This document shows, piece by piece, positions 16,744 to 25,819 of a DNA stretch of 49,093 bases. Source of the stretch: an uncultured Balneolaceae bacterium (GTDB lineage Bacteria > Bacteroidota > Rhodothermia > Balneolales > Balneolaceae); assembly GCA_937982515.1 (NCBI GenBank), contig CALJMB010000049.1:1-49093 (forward strand), given 5' to 3'. Made by a program: the position numbers and the translations under genes. The notes under the pieces are model-generated. The model ran no database searches and was not told the DNA's origin. It worked only from the letters and a program-made list of their open reading frames with translations. Each line of letters opens with the position of its first letter. Positions within the stretch are counted from its first letter, which is position 1.

Positions 16744-17490
16744 TCACCTAAAGGGATTTGTTTCAAAGAACATATTAAATGAATTCAGCGGCAGGGGGCC
16801 ATTATAATATTTGAAAGGTTCTCCATACACAACCCCTATCATACGTCCATAGTGCCGCGCGCGTGCCTCGATTCCCTTAAAAAAATCCTGTCCGGATATA
16901 TACGTTTCAGGCTCATCACCGGGGTCGGATACATTGAACTGTGTATTAAAAGCGAGAATGGCTTCCTTCTTAACTTCGAATGTTTCGGTGATGTCAAGCA
17001 CGAGGTCTGGTGTAAAGGGGCGATCCTGCATATAGTGGAGAATATGGGATGGCCGCCAGCGCTCCTGGTTATTACCGTAGTTATCTGTAGTTGTTATCTT
17101 AGCCAGACCGCTGTAGAAAATAGCATCCAGTGCCAGACGGGTTCCGTTTCCGTGATCGGGGTGCCGGTCGGATGGAGCTCCGACAAGGCAGATATGGGGG
17201 CGGTACGCTCTTATGGCCCGGATGATTTTCTGCCTGTATTCAGGTATATTATCTAGTTGTGTATCGGGCAGTTGCAGGTTTTCACGAACCGACAGCTTTA
17301 GTACGGCTGAAGCCTTTTGTGATTCATCCATTCGCTGTTCGGGGGTACCGCGTGTACCCATTTCTCCCCGGGTCATATCGATAATGCCGACACTTTTTCC
17401 CTGTTGAACAAGTTTGGCAATGGTACCGCCGCAACACAATTCTGCATCATCCGGGTGAGCGGCAAAAACAAGTACGTCTAGTTTCTTCAT
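16744..17490 (-). CDS. bshB1: Bacillithiol biosynthesis deacetylase BshB1
   Basis: A 248-residue LmbE/PIG-L-family zinc enzyme. It deacetylates GlcNAc-malate in bacillithiol synthesis. Zinc-site motif AAHPDDAELCCGG (His12, Asp15) and the later SDRHPDHGNG are visible, as is MTRGEMGTRGT, shared by BshB1 orthologues. Length is near Bacillus BshB1 (236). BshA and BshC are not in the window. Bacillithiol as the main low-molecular-weight thiol is consistent with Bacteroidota and relatives. It is separated by about 244 bases from purK on the same strand. Confidence 0.9.
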   Translation of the reverse strand: MKKLDVLVFAAHPDDAELCCGGTIAKLVQQGKSVGIIDMTRGEMGTRGTPEQRMDESQKASAVLKLSVRENLQLPDTQLDNIPEYRQKIIRAIRAYRPHICLVGAPSDRHPDHGNGTRLALDAIFYSGLAKITTTDNYGNNQERWRPSHILHYMQDRPFTPDLVLDITETFEVKKEAILAFNTQFNVSDPGDEPETYISGQDFFKGIEARARHYGRMIGVVYGEPFKYYNGPLPLNSFNMFFETNPFR

Positions 17491-17646
17491 AGTATATTGG
17501 GATGTTAATGCATCAGAAAATAGGAAATCAGGGGCTGATTCTAAATATTATGATCCTAAAAGTCAGGTTGGTGATTTATCGTGCAACGAACTTCAATATA
17601 TTTCGTAGTCTCCACACCTGAGCATTTAATACAAAGCCATTGAACT

Positions 17647-18888
17647 ATGTCAAATATAATCAGAATTGCAAGTAGTACGTGGGAAGGGGTAAAAATATCC
17701 TTACGTGCGCTGGCCATTAACAAAACACGCTCTACCCTTACTACGCTTTGTATCATTATTGGTATTGTAATGGTAACCCTGATGAACGCCATCAGCAATG
17801 GAATAGACGCTGAGTTCGAGAAGAGCATGGCTATGCTGGGGCAAAATGTGGTCTATGTAGAGCGCCAGCCGTGGGGCGGAGGGCCGGATTACAAGTGGTG
17901 GGAATATCGCAATCGTCCGGAAATGAAGTTGTCTTACATAGACCAGATCGAACAGTCCAGTCGTTTGGCCTCTGATGTTTCTGCGGCTGTTGCCAGAATT
18001 GCCGCCATCCGCTATAAGGAAAAAATAGTTGAAGACGTATTTCTGGCCGGAGTTACGGAATCCTATTTTAATACAGCAGGCCTTTCTGTGGAAACCGGGA
18101 GAATGTTTACGGCAGAAGAGGTAAGGCGTGGCGTAAAGGTAACCGTACTTGGAGCAGCTATCGCTGAAACGCTCTTTGAACGGGGAAATGCTCTGGGCAA
18201 GGAAGTTCGTGTAGGAGGGCAGAGATTTACGGTTGTGGGCGTACTTGAAAAGCAGGGTAAATTTTTGGGGCTGGCAGACATGGACAGGCGTGCAACGGTC
18301 CCTATTTCGGCATACGGGCAGATATTCAGCCTGAGGAGCGGGATTCAGCTTGCAGTAAAGTTCCCAAACGAACTCGCTCTGGAAGAGGGACAGTATGAAC
18401 TTGAGGGAATTATGCGGCGCATCAGGCAGCTGGATGCAAAAGAAGAAAATAACTTCGAGATTAATAAGCCGCAGGCTTTTGAGCAACAACTTGCTTCCTT
18501 TAAAGGGGGACTCTATCTCATAGGAGGAGCTCTGACTTTTTTATCTCTGTTGATTGGTGGTATAGGGGTCATGAACATTATGTTCGTTTCCGTGCGTGAA
18601 CGAACAAAAGAAATCGGAATACGCAAAGCGGTGGGAGCCAAGTCTTGGGAAATACTCTCTCAGTTTCTCATTGAGGCCGTTTTTATGTGTTTAATGGGCG
18701 GGTTGGCAGGTTTAATCATAGCCTATCCTCTCAGCGTGCTTATAAACCAGATCTTCATTGCTACCATAGATGTGAGTGTTGTTGTTGCTGCTTTTATACT
18801 CTGCTCAATGGTAGGCCTTGTTTTCGGTTTTATACCTGCCTGGCGCGCAGCCAAGTCGGATCCTATAGAGTCGCTCAGATATGAATAG
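17647..18888 (+). CDS. ABC transporter permease, MacB/FtsX type (permease 1)
   Basis: A 413-residue permease of the MacB-like group. A first membrane span lies at about residues 30-52. A large periplasmic MacB_PCD domain follows to about 280, and three more spans with the FtsX domain make up the C-terminal third (GIGVMNIMFVSVRERTKEIGIRKAVGA is the landmark, quoted here as MNIMFVSVRERT and EIGIRKAVGA). There is no fused ATPase, unlike E. coli MacB. A second permease follows after 194 bases, and a separate ATPase lies at the end of the locus, so the working transporter is probably a heterodimer of the two permeases with one type of ATPase. Confidence 0.93.
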   Translation: MSNIIRIASSTWEGVKISLRALAINKTRSTLTTLCIIIGIVMVTLMNAISNGIDAEFEKSMAMLGQNVVYVERQPWGGGPDYKWWEYRNRPEMKLSYIDQIEQSSRLASDVSAAVARIAAIRYKEKIVEDVFLAGVTESYFNTAGLSVETGRMFTAEEVRRGVKVTVLGAAIAETLFERGNALGKEVRVGGQRFTVVGVLEKQGKFLGLADMDRRATVPISAYGQIFSLRSGIQLAVKFPNELALEEGQYELEGIMRRIRQLDAKEENNFEINKPQAFEQQLASFKGGLYLIGGALTFLSLLIGGIGVMNIMFVSVRERTKEIGIRKAVGAKSWEILSQFLIEAVFMCLMGGLAGLIIAYPLSVLINQIFIATIDVSVVVAAFILCSMVGLVFGFIPAWRAAKSDPIESLRYE

Positions 18889-19082
18889 AGATAAATCTAT
18901 TTTTGTATTGCGTATCACTTGTAGCTATACAGGATCTATTTCACGATGTCGGTATTGGCAGGAAGGCGACCGGAGGCGGATGACCGGAGACCGGACGATT
19001 GGAAGTTGTGCTGCGTTCTTTGGTCTCCTGTCGGCAGTCTGTTTTACATACATTTTCAACAGCTCATACATTTAAGTGCGTA

Positions 19083-20309
19083 ATGAACCTTAAAGAAGTT
19101 TTTACCCAAGCCTACGAATCACTGAAAGCGAATAAGCTTCGCTCTTTTTTGACATTGCTGGCTCTCGTTGTCGGGGTTTTCTCAGTGATCGTTTCTACTA
19201 CGGCGGTTGCCGTGCTGGATAACTTTTTTCATAACACAATGAGTATTATGGGAGGAGATGTCCTTAATATTTCCCGCGACCCTTCGGTACAGATCGGAGG
19301 CGGTGGAAATCGTGACTACAGGAATCGTCAAATTATCACATTTGAAATGGCTGAAGCACTACAGGGAAGGCTCACGATGGCAAGAGAGATCAGTCCGGAT
19401 GAGACCTTCGCTTATACAAGAGTGGCATATGCAGATGAGATAACCGATCCTAACGTGCGTATAGTAGGCAGTAACGAATACTATCTGAGTAATAACGCCT
19501 TCGAAATTAAAGACGGGAGGAATTTTAACTCCGAAGACGTTCAGTACAGAAGGGCTTACGCAATTATCGGAAGTGATATTGAACAGGAGTTATTTCCCAC
19601 TGAATACGCTTTAAACAAGTATATAAGAATATCTGGCCGGCAGTACCGGGTAATCGGTATTCTGGAAAAGAAAGGCAATATTTTTGGTCAGTCGCTGGAT
19701 AAATTTGTCCTCATACCCTATACCACGGCTATAATGAATTACGGCGGAGAGAGAAACATTGATATTCAGGTTAAAGCGCCGGCAATGGAATTTGTAGAAG
19801 CAACAATGGATGAAATTACCGGGATTATGCGGGTTATTCGTAAGGTAGCTCCCGGACAGGCGAACGATTTTGAAATAGAAACCAATGACTCGCTGGCCGG
19901 TACATTCGACCAATTTACCTTCATTTTATACGCAATAGGATTTGTTATAGGGGGTATAACTTTATTTGGAGCCGGCATCGGGGTAATGAATATCATGCTG
20001 GTATCCGTAACAGAAAGAACCCGTGAAATTGGAATAAGAAAAGCGGTAGGGGCAACGCGCAAGGCTATTGTTTCTCAGTTTCTTGCAGAAGCTGTATTTA
20101 TTTGCCAGTTGGGTGGAATCATAGGTATAGCTTTAGGCGTGTTGACTGGAAACGGAATGGCGCTGTGGATTGAGACAGACCCTGTAGTGCCCGTTTGGGC
20201 TGTCATGATGGGCTTTGGCGGTATGTTTATGATTGGGATGGTCTTCGGGGTATACCCTGCTTATAAAGCTTCCCGGTTAGATCCCGTTGAAAGCTTACGC
20301 TATGAGTAA
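19083..20309 (+). CDS. ABC transporter permease, MacB/FtsX type (permease 2)
   Basis: A 408-residue paralogue of the upstream permease with the same layout: span 1 at about 20-42, periplasmic domain to about 275, then three spans with MNIMLVSVTERT and EIGIRKAVGA. I start it at the ATG at 19083 (MNLKEVFTQAYESLK), since the 28 codons upstream are unlike the family and the paralogue starts just before the equivalent segment. Both permeases end in DP(I/V)ESLRYE, typical of FtsX-type permeases. The pair probably arose by duplication. Confidence 0.93.
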   Translation: MNLKEVFTQAYESLKANKLRSFLTLLALVVGVFSVIVSTTAVAVLDNFFHNTMSIMGGDVLNISRDPSVQIGGGGNRDYRNRQIITFEMAEALQGRLTMAREISPDETFAYTRVAYADEITDPNVRIVGSNEYYLSNNAFEIKDGRNFNSEDVQYRRAYAIIGSDIEQELFPTEYALNKYIRISGRQYRVIGILEKKGNIFGQSLDKFVLIPYTTAIMNYGGERNIDIQVKAPAMEFVEATMDEITGIMRVIRKVAPGQANDFEIETNDSLAGTFDQFTFILYAIGFVIGGITLFGAGIGVMNIMLVSVTERTREIGIRKAVGATRKAIVSQFLAEAVFICQLGGIIGIALGVLTGNGMALWIETDPVVPVWAVMMGFGGMFMIGMVFGVYPAYKASRLDPVESLRYE

Positions 20310-20343
20310 TGGAGGGCGGAGAGCGGTAAGCGGAAGGGATGCC

Positions 20344-20375
20344 ATTCTGACTCCTGAATTCGGAATTCTGAATTC
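20344..20375. repeat. Intergenic repeat related to the purK-purE inverted repeat
   Basis: The stretch attctgactcctgaattc plus the following ggaattc matches 15303-15326 with one substitution. It lies in the 217-base gap between permease 2 and the next gene. Two copies 5 kb apart in intergenic DNA indicate a repeat family. Confidence 0.6.
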
Positions 20376-20526
20376 CCCGATACCTAATACACTCTACAAC
20401 CTGCCCATCTTCCGAAGACGAGCAGTTGAAGTTGCTTTAATACCCGCTAATGAATTAAGTTTGTAAGCTGTTGGGTATTATGAAAAATGTACAAACAATG
20501 TTCTTTACTAAATAACGGAAGGACGC

Positions 20527-20739
20527 ATGAACGAAGAAATAATTGAAAACTTAAACCGGCGCCTGGATGAAGCACTTGAACGGGGCCGGCAGCTTTTAGA
20601 GGAAGAAGATTTGCCACGGCGTGTCGAAGAACTTAAAGAGAGGGCTGAGGAACTTATTCGCCGGCACCCAATTAAAAGTATAATAACAGGACTCTTGATA
20701 GGGTATATAGCAGGAAAAGTTATAAAATCAGATGATTAG
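20527..20739 (+). CDS. Small DUF883/YqjD-like tail-anchored membrane protein
   Basis: A 70-residue protein. Residues 1-45 are a charged amphipathic helix (RRLDEALERGRQLLEEEDLP), then HPIKSIITGLLIGYIAGKVIKS forms one C-terminal membrane helix with GxxxG spacing, cited here by its ends HPIKS and GKVIKS. This matches the pattern of E. coli YqjD/ElaB (DUF883), which anchor ribosomes to the inner membrane in stationary phase, although it is shorter. A good ribosome binding site, ggaagga, precedes the ATG. Its end overlaps the next gene by eight bases, so the two are co-translated. Confidence 0.75.
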   Translation: MNEEIIENLNRRLDEALERGRQLLEEEDLPRRVEELKERAEELIRRHPIKSIITGLLIGYIAGKVIKSDD

Positions 20740-21181
20740 GCAAGAGATGATTGACAGACAAACAGACCAAATCGGCCAAAGGCTCAAAACAATATCAACC
20801 GATATTAAGCTGTATGTAGAAAAGAGAATTGAGCTGTTGTTGCTTAATGTCGGAGAACGGCTTTCTCAATGGGCTGCCGAATCTATTCATAAACTCATAG
20901 GCATTTCCTTACTGTTATTGGGCGCGATCTTTTTGCTCGTCACTCTTGCCATTTTTCTTGGTGATGTGTTTGATAATCTTACCTTGGGATTTCTCAGTGT
21001 CTCCCTTCTTCTGCTGATAGTAGGCGGCATGTCTTATTATTTGAAACCTCACAGTTTTTCCGATTACCTGCAGGATCAGTTTGAGTCTGAAGTTATGAAA
21101 GCTCTTTCGCTTAATGGAGAAAAACCCCAAAAAACCGGAAAATTAATTGATCCAGGCAGCGCAAAACAATTGAAAGAATAA
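20732..21181 (+). CDS. YqjE/phage-holin-family (PF07332-like) membrane protein
   Basis: A 149-residue protein. A charged amphipathic N-terminus (to about 55) is followed by two closely spaced membrane helices, at about residues 60-85 and 90-112, then a polar tail. This is the layout of the YqjE / Actinobacteria-holin-X family; despite the name these are not established holins. It overlaps the YqjD-like gene by eight bases and is six bases before the third small gene. An alternative ATG at 20747 would avoid the overlap. Confidence 0.75.
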   Translation: MIRQEMIDRQTDQIGQRLKTISTDIKLYVEKRIELLLLNVGERLSQWAAESIHKLIGISLLLLGAIFLLVTLAIFLGDVFDNLTLGFLSVSLLLLIVGGMSYYLKPHSFSDYLQDQFESEVMKALSLNGEKPQKTGKLIDPGSAKQLKE

Positions 21182-21187
21182 GGTACT

Positions 21188-21613
21188 ATGGCAAAAGAAA
21201 AAGTGGATATCCTTAAACAGAAAAAACAGGAACTGGAAACAGAACTGGAACGGATTCAACTTGAACTGGATGATTCGATTCATAAAGTTCGCTCAGATGT
21301 CAGCTCTTCACTCAATCCTGTACAACTTATTAAAAGGTATCCCTGGCCGGTGATCGGCGCTTCCTTTTTGGTCGGCTTTTTGATATCCGGAGCCGGTAAC
21401 AGCAGAAATAAATCTGTTTCTGTAAAAAGCAATTCTCCAAAAAACGATTCATCCGAAAAAATATTCAGACCGCTTCTGTTTAAAGAACTAAAAAGGCTAG
21501 CTGCTAAGAGAGCAGCCTCGCTAGCCACAGGCTATTTAGAAGATATGCTCCAGAACCGGCAGTCGGAACGATCCACCTCTCTATCTAATGGGAAAAGTGT
21601 AAAAAAAGATTAA
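21188..21613 (+). CDS. Small coiled-coil membrane protein, YqjD/YqjK-like position
   Basis: A 141-residue protein. Residues 1-42 are a heptad-like charged helix (KKQELETELERIQLELDDS). A single membrane helix at about 55-73 begins with the RYPWPVIGASFLVGFLI sequence, reminiscent of the HPW..vG...G signature of DUF883/DUF3618 proteins. The tail is basic and serine-rich. It completes a three-gene block in the order of E. coli yqjD-yqjE-yqjK. Identity with YqjK itself cannot be claimed. A tolC-like gene follows 112 bases later. Confidence 0.65.
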   Translation: MAKEKVDILKQKKQELETELERIQLELDDSIHKVRSDVSSSLNPVQLIKRYPWPVIGASFLVGFLISGAGNSRNKSVSVKSNSPKNDSSEKIFRPLLFKELKRLAAKRAASLATGYLEDMLQNRQSERSTSLSNGKSVKKD

Positions 21614-21725
21614 AAACTGTCAGGGGGTACAAGGCTTTCTTCAGAAATACGTCATATTCCTGTAACTAACAGATATGTTATTCGTGTAACGTCCACGAAA
21701 CCAACTCTAATAAAAAAACCACAAC

Positions 21726-23084
21726 ATGCGAAACGGGATACTATTGCTCATCCTTTGGCTGGGATTGAGTATGCCTCTCAGGGCTCAGACCGTAGAAAAT
21801 ATTACTTTACAAGAAGCTATAAACATTGCGCTTGAGAATAATTTTCAGCTTAAGCAGGCAACCAATAATGTGGAGCTTTCAAGAACCCAGGTATGGGGTG
21901 AAAAAGCAGACTATTTGCCCAGTCTTAATTCCAGTATTGGCGGTTCCAGAAATTCCGGCCGCCAGTTTAACCAGGCTACAGGGGATTTTGGTGACTTTAC
22001 CATTAATGATTTTCGAGCCAGTTTAAGTACAAGCGTCCCGATATTCAACGGTTTCGAGAATATAAATTCTTTGAGAAGCGCCGAGTACGGCTCAAGGTCT
22101 CTGGAAGAGAACCGGGAGTGGGTCAGAGAAAATATAATTTTTCAGACAGCCAGTAACTATCTTCAGCTATTATTGGATAAAGAGCTATTGCAAATTGCCC
22201 GTGAAAACCTGGAGACATCCTATCAACAACTGGAACAGGTTCAGGCTCAGGTTGAAGTTGGTTCCCGCCCTACAGTAGATCTCTATAATCAAGAAGCTAT
22301 AGTTGCAAGTAATGAGCTGGACGTTACAAACAGAGAAAATGCATTGGGTATAAGCCGGCTACGGTTAATCAGAACTCTGCAGATTGATCCGAGGAAAGAG
22401 TATGAATTTACAACTCCTGAGATTCAGGCCGATCAACTCATAAGAGAGGAGTTCGATTTGTCAAAGCTGATTAGTGCTGCCCTTGAAAACCGTTCCGACC
22501 TGCGGAGCGAACAGTTCAATATCCAGGCGCTTGAATATCAGCTAAAAGCAACCCGCAGCCTTTTGTATCCTTCTCTTTCACTTTCGGCGTCGCTGAGCAG
22601 CAGTTATAACGATCGGAATTTTAATCCGGAAACAGCGGAGCTATTCACGTTTAGCGATCAGTTTCTGGATCAAAACATCAACAGATCGATAGGCTTGTCT
22701 TTAAATATCCCGATTTTTAATAATCTGGACCGGCAGATAAACGTTGAGTCACAGAAAGTAAATTATAAAAATGCTCTGCTTTCTCTGGAAAATACCCGTT
22801 TGCAGGTAATGCAGGAAGTAAATCAGGCCTATAGCGACTATCAGGCTATTTTAAAAGAGCTTGAATTCTCAGAAAAGGCGTTGAGGGCCGCCGAGCGATC
22901 CTATTTAACACAAAAGGAGAGGTATGAAGTTGGCGCAGGTACGCTTATAGAATTGAGCCAGGCTAATGCCCAATATATCGAGGCGCAATCGGATCGTACC
23001 AGCGCGGTGTATAATTACGTGTTCCAGAAAAAAATACTGGACTACTATGTAGGTAAACTGGATGAAAACGTTTCATTAAACTAA
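21726..23084 (+). CDS. TolC-family outer-membrane channel protein
   Basis: A 452-residue outer-membrane efflux protein with a signal peptide (about 1-20, ending LRAQ). Two OEP repeats follow (about 25-215 and 235-445), each with long α-helical hairpins, including the LQEAINIALENNFQLKQA opening quoted in part, ENRSDLR in repeat two, and the GAGTLIELSQANAQYIEAQSD helix near the C-terminus. It would form the trimeric exit duct for the adaptor and ABC transporter encoded beside it. Confidence 0.95.
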   Translation: MRNGILLLILWLGLSMPLRAQTVENITLQEAINIALENNFQLKQATNNVELSRTQVWGEKADYLPSLNSSIGGSRNSGRQFNQATGDFGDFTINDFRASLSTSVPIFNGFENINSLRSAEYGSRSLEENREWVRENIIFQTASNYLQLLLDKELLQIARENLETSYQQLEQVQAQVEVGSRPTVDLYNQEAIVASNELDVTNRENALGISRLRLIRTLQIDPRKEYEFTTPEIQADQLIREEFDLSKLISAALENRSDLRSEQFNIQALEYQLKATRSLLYPSLSLSASLSSSYNDRNFNPETAELFTFSDQFLDQNINRSIGLSLNIPIFNNLDRQINVESQKVNYKNALLSLENTRLQVMQEVNQAYSDYQAILKELEFSEKALRAAERSYLTQKERYEVGAGTLIELSQANAQYIEAQSDRTSAVYNYVFQKKILDYYVGKLDENVSLN

Positions 23085-23258
23085 CGTGATAATTTATAAA
23101 TCGGTGGCTTTATGCGGACCACAGAAACACGTAAAGCCACGATTAAACGCGGCTCTACAGGCTTTTGTGTTTTTGTATTTTCGTAGTCTGCTTTGATATT
23201 GAATAGGGATACATTTTCATAAATTAAAATCATTGGATTAGTCATAAAAACTAACATC

Positions 23259-24647
23259 ATGGCAAAACAAAAAAAATCACCGACCAGGAAGCTGCTTTTT
23301 ATTGCTGTTGGTTTTATCGTAGTGTTCGGTATCGGTGCAGTCCTTGCAAGGACTATGGGATGGCTCGGGAATGATAAGGGGGCGGTAGAAGTTGAAACGG
23401 CGGAAGCCAGGTTGAAAACCATTACTCAAATCGTTTCCGCTTCGGGAAAAATTCAGCCGGAGGTGGAAGTGATCATTTTTCCGGAGGTGTCGGGAGAGAT
23501 TATAGAACTGAAAGTGAAAGAGGGCGATTATGTACAACAGGGGGATCTTTTGCTCAGAATTAAGCCCGACATTTATCAGGCACGAATAGAAGAGATCAAC
23601 GCAGCTCTGCTAATGCAAAAGGCCCGCAGAGAGCAGGCAAGAGCTACCATGTTGAGGGCAGAAGCCGATTTTAACCGGCAAAATCAGCTTTACGAAAGAG
23701 GTGTATCATCCGAAGCAGACTTTATTCAGGCTAAGGCAACATACGAGGTGGAACAGGCAAATTACAAGGCAGCACAATATCAGGTGCAAAGTGTGGAAGC
23801 CCAGCTTGCTCAGGCCCAGGAAGAACTTGAAAAGACGGTTATTCGGGCTCCGAAAAAAGGAACGGTAAGCTCTCTCGCTGTTGAGGAAGGCGAGCGTGTG
23901 CTGGGGCAAATGCAGATGGCAGGCACGGAACTGATGCGTATTGCCGACATGAATCATATGGAAGTCCTGGTGGATGTCAACGAAAATGACATCGTCAGCG
24001 TATCTCCCGGAGATACTGCCAATATTGAAGTGGATGCGTATCCTGAACGGACTTTTTATGGAGTGGTCACGGAAATTGCCAACTCAGCAATGGTTACCGG
24101 CGGAGGAACCAGCGAAGAGGTAACAAATTATAAGGTTAAAGTCCGCATCACTACTCCTCATAATCTCAGTATGGCAGGTTCTGACTTATTGGTTCAGCAG
24201 ACCATACAGGAAAGGCCGGGAGAGGTGTTTTATCCCGATTTTAAGCCGGGAATGTCAGCTACCGTGGATATTGAAACCGAAACAGCTTATAATGTCGTTT
24301 CAGTGCCTATTCAGTCTGTTACTGTTCGTAACATTGCAGAAGATAAACCAGATACTACAGGTACGTCCAGCGATTCTGCCAGGGCAGATACGACTGCAGG
24401 AAACGATCTTATACTACCCAGAGAGAATCTCCGAAAAGTAGTATTTGTAATAGAGGATGATAAGGCGGTACGTTACGAAGTTGAGACGGGTATTAGTGAT
24501 AATACGCACATTCACATTATTTCAGGTATAAATGCAGGCGATCAGGTTGTTACGGGAAGCTATCGTATCTTGTCCAGGAGCCTGAAAGATGGCGATAAAG
24601 TGAATATAAATAATAACAGATTTGCACAGTTTGCAGCAGGAGAATAG
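23259..24647 (+). CDS. Periplasmic adaptor subunit, MacA/HlyD-like
   Basis: A 462-residue membrane-fusion protein. An N-terminal membrane anchor (about 10-30) is followed by the first lipoyl half (about 50-85, VKEGDYVQQGDLLLRI), an α-hairpin (about 95-175), the second lipoyl half and β-barrel (to about 270), and the membrane-proximal domain. Residues about 360-385 form a Thr/Ser/Asp-rich low-complexity insert (TTGTSSDSARADTTAGND) between two β-strands of the membrane-proximal domain, probably an exposed loop. It links the ABC permeases to the TolC homologue. An ATPase gene begins ten bases downstream. Confidence 0.93.
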   Translation: MAKQKKSPTRKLLFIAVGFIVVFGIGAVLARTMGWLGNDKGAVEVETAEARLKTITQIVSASGKIQPEVEVIIFPEVSGEIIELKVKEGDYVQQGDLLLRIKPDIYQARIEEINAALLMQKARREQARATMLRAEADFNRQNQLYERGVSSEADFIQAKATYEVEQANYKAAQYQVQSVEAQLAQAQEELEKTVIRAPKKGTVSSLAVEEGERVLGQMQMAGTELMRIADMNHMEVLVDVNENDIVSVSPGDTANIEVDAYPERTFYGVVTEIANSAMVTGGGTSEEVTNYKVKVRITTPHNLSMAGSDLLVQQTIQERPGEVFYPDFKPGMSATVDIETETAYNVVSVPIQSVTVRNIAEDKPDTTGTSSDSARADTTAGNDLILPRENLRKVVFVIEDDKAVRYEVETGISDNTHIHIISGINAGDQVVTGSYRILSRSLKDGDKVNINNNRFAQFAAGE

Positions 24648-24656
24648 GAGTTTATC

Positions 24657-25391
24657 ATGGACCAAAACAATACGGTAATACAGATCACAGATCTGATTAG
24701 AGTGTATCAAATGGGTAACACCGAAGTCAGAGCACTAAACGGAGTTACTTTTGATGTGAAAAAAAACGAGTACATTGCTATAATGGGTCCTTCCGGATCC
24801 GGCAAGTCTACCCTCATGAACCTGATAGGATGCCTGGATACCCCTACTTCGGGTAGCTATATTTTGAATGGTCAGGATGTGAGTCAGCTCGAAGATGCCG
24901 AGCTGGCAGAGGTGCGTAACCGGGAAATCGGTTTTGTTTTCCAGACCTTTAACCTGCTGCCCCGAACCGACTGCCTGTCTAATGTAGAATTGCCTCTGAT
25001 CTATGCAGGCGTTAAAACCAGCGAACGCAGAGAGAGAGCAATAAGAACACTGCAACGTGTTGGACTCGGAGACCGCATCGACCATAAGCCCAATGAGTTA
25101 TCAGGGGGGCAGCGCCAGCGGGTAGCTATTGCCCGGGCACTTGTCAACAATCCCTCCATTCTGCTTGCCGACGAGCCTACCGGTAATTTGGATTCCAAAA
25201 CAGGAGAGGAAATCATGATGCTCTTCGAAGAACTGTACCGTATGGGCAACACCATACTACTGGTCACTCACGAAAATGAAATAGCCAATCATGCACGCCG
25301 TATTATACGCCTCCGAGACGGCGTAATAGAGGTTGATGACAAAGTAGAAGACCCTGTTCTGGCAGATGTTGAGATAAGTGTCACAGCTTAA
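24657..25391 (+). CDS. ABC transporter ATPase, MacB/LolD type
   Basis: A 244-residue nucleotide-binding subunit. The Walker A motif is GPSGSGKST near residue 44, the Q-loop lies in VFQTFNLLPR, the signature is LSGGQRQR, Walker B is ILLADEPTGNLD and the switch histidine is in LVTHE. It matches the MacB/LolD subgroup that pairs with FtsX-type permeases. It is the only ATPase in the locus, so it probably powers both permeases, although it is more than 4 kb from them. AGGAG precedes the start codon by seven bases. A 23-residue acidic tail follows the catalytic core. Confidence 0.95.
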   Translation: MDQNNTVIQITDLIRVYQMGNTEVRALNGVTFDVKKNEYIAIMGPSGSGKSTLMNLIGCLDTPTSGSYILNGQDVSQLEDAELAEVRNREIGFVFQTFNLLPRTDCLSNVELPLIYAGVKTSERRERAIRTLQRVGLGDRIDHKPNELSGGQRQRVAIARALVNNPSILLADEPTGNLDSKTGEEIMMLFEELYRMGNTILLVTHENEIANHARRIIRLRDGVIEVDDKVEDPVLADVEISVTA

Positions 25392-25819
25392 GATACTAAG
25401 CCCTGGTTAAATCTTGGCTGCCACATCTGTTACTCCAAGTTCAGCGGAACAAATATCGTTTAATGAGAAGAGGCGGATATCCTTGCCGGGACGTCCTCCC
25501 TGCTTTGTTTCAGTGCCCTGAGGCCCGGGTGACGAGGGCAGTTTTTTGTATCTCCCGGGGTCTTAGGAGAGTACTCGATAAACTGGGAGAAGGGAACTGG
25601 ATTTGGGAAGCCCCGTATAATCAATGTATTTTCTGACACTTCTGTGAGCTCCAGCTGTTTGCAGATCTGTAATCAGTTTTTCACCTTACTTAAGTTTTAA
25701 CATTTAACGGGATAGCAGAATAAAGCAGGCTGACTTACTAAAATATGTACCCCGGCCGTAACTTTAGAAAGATTCAACGTATATTGTAGTGATTGAAATG
25801 TTAATAAATATCCAATTCA
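25392..25819. other. Intergenic region between exporter and rhomboid genes
   Basis: No gene is supported in these 428 bases. A weak hairpin at 25514-25540 (tgccct/agggca, 15-base loop) is followed by GTTTTTT at 25541-25547, in a plausible place to terminate exporter transcription. The rest is AT-rich towards the rhomboid start. Confidence 0.5.
25514..25547 (+). terminator. Possible terminator after the exporter ATPase
   Basis: A six-base stem and a run of six T residues lie about 120 bases after the ATPase stop. The stem is short and the loop long, so support is modest. Confidence 0.35.

Noticed and set aside
18881..19075. 64-codon frame between the two permease genes
   Set aside because: Cysteine- and arginine-rich with no protein-like pattern; it sits in a normal intergenic gap.
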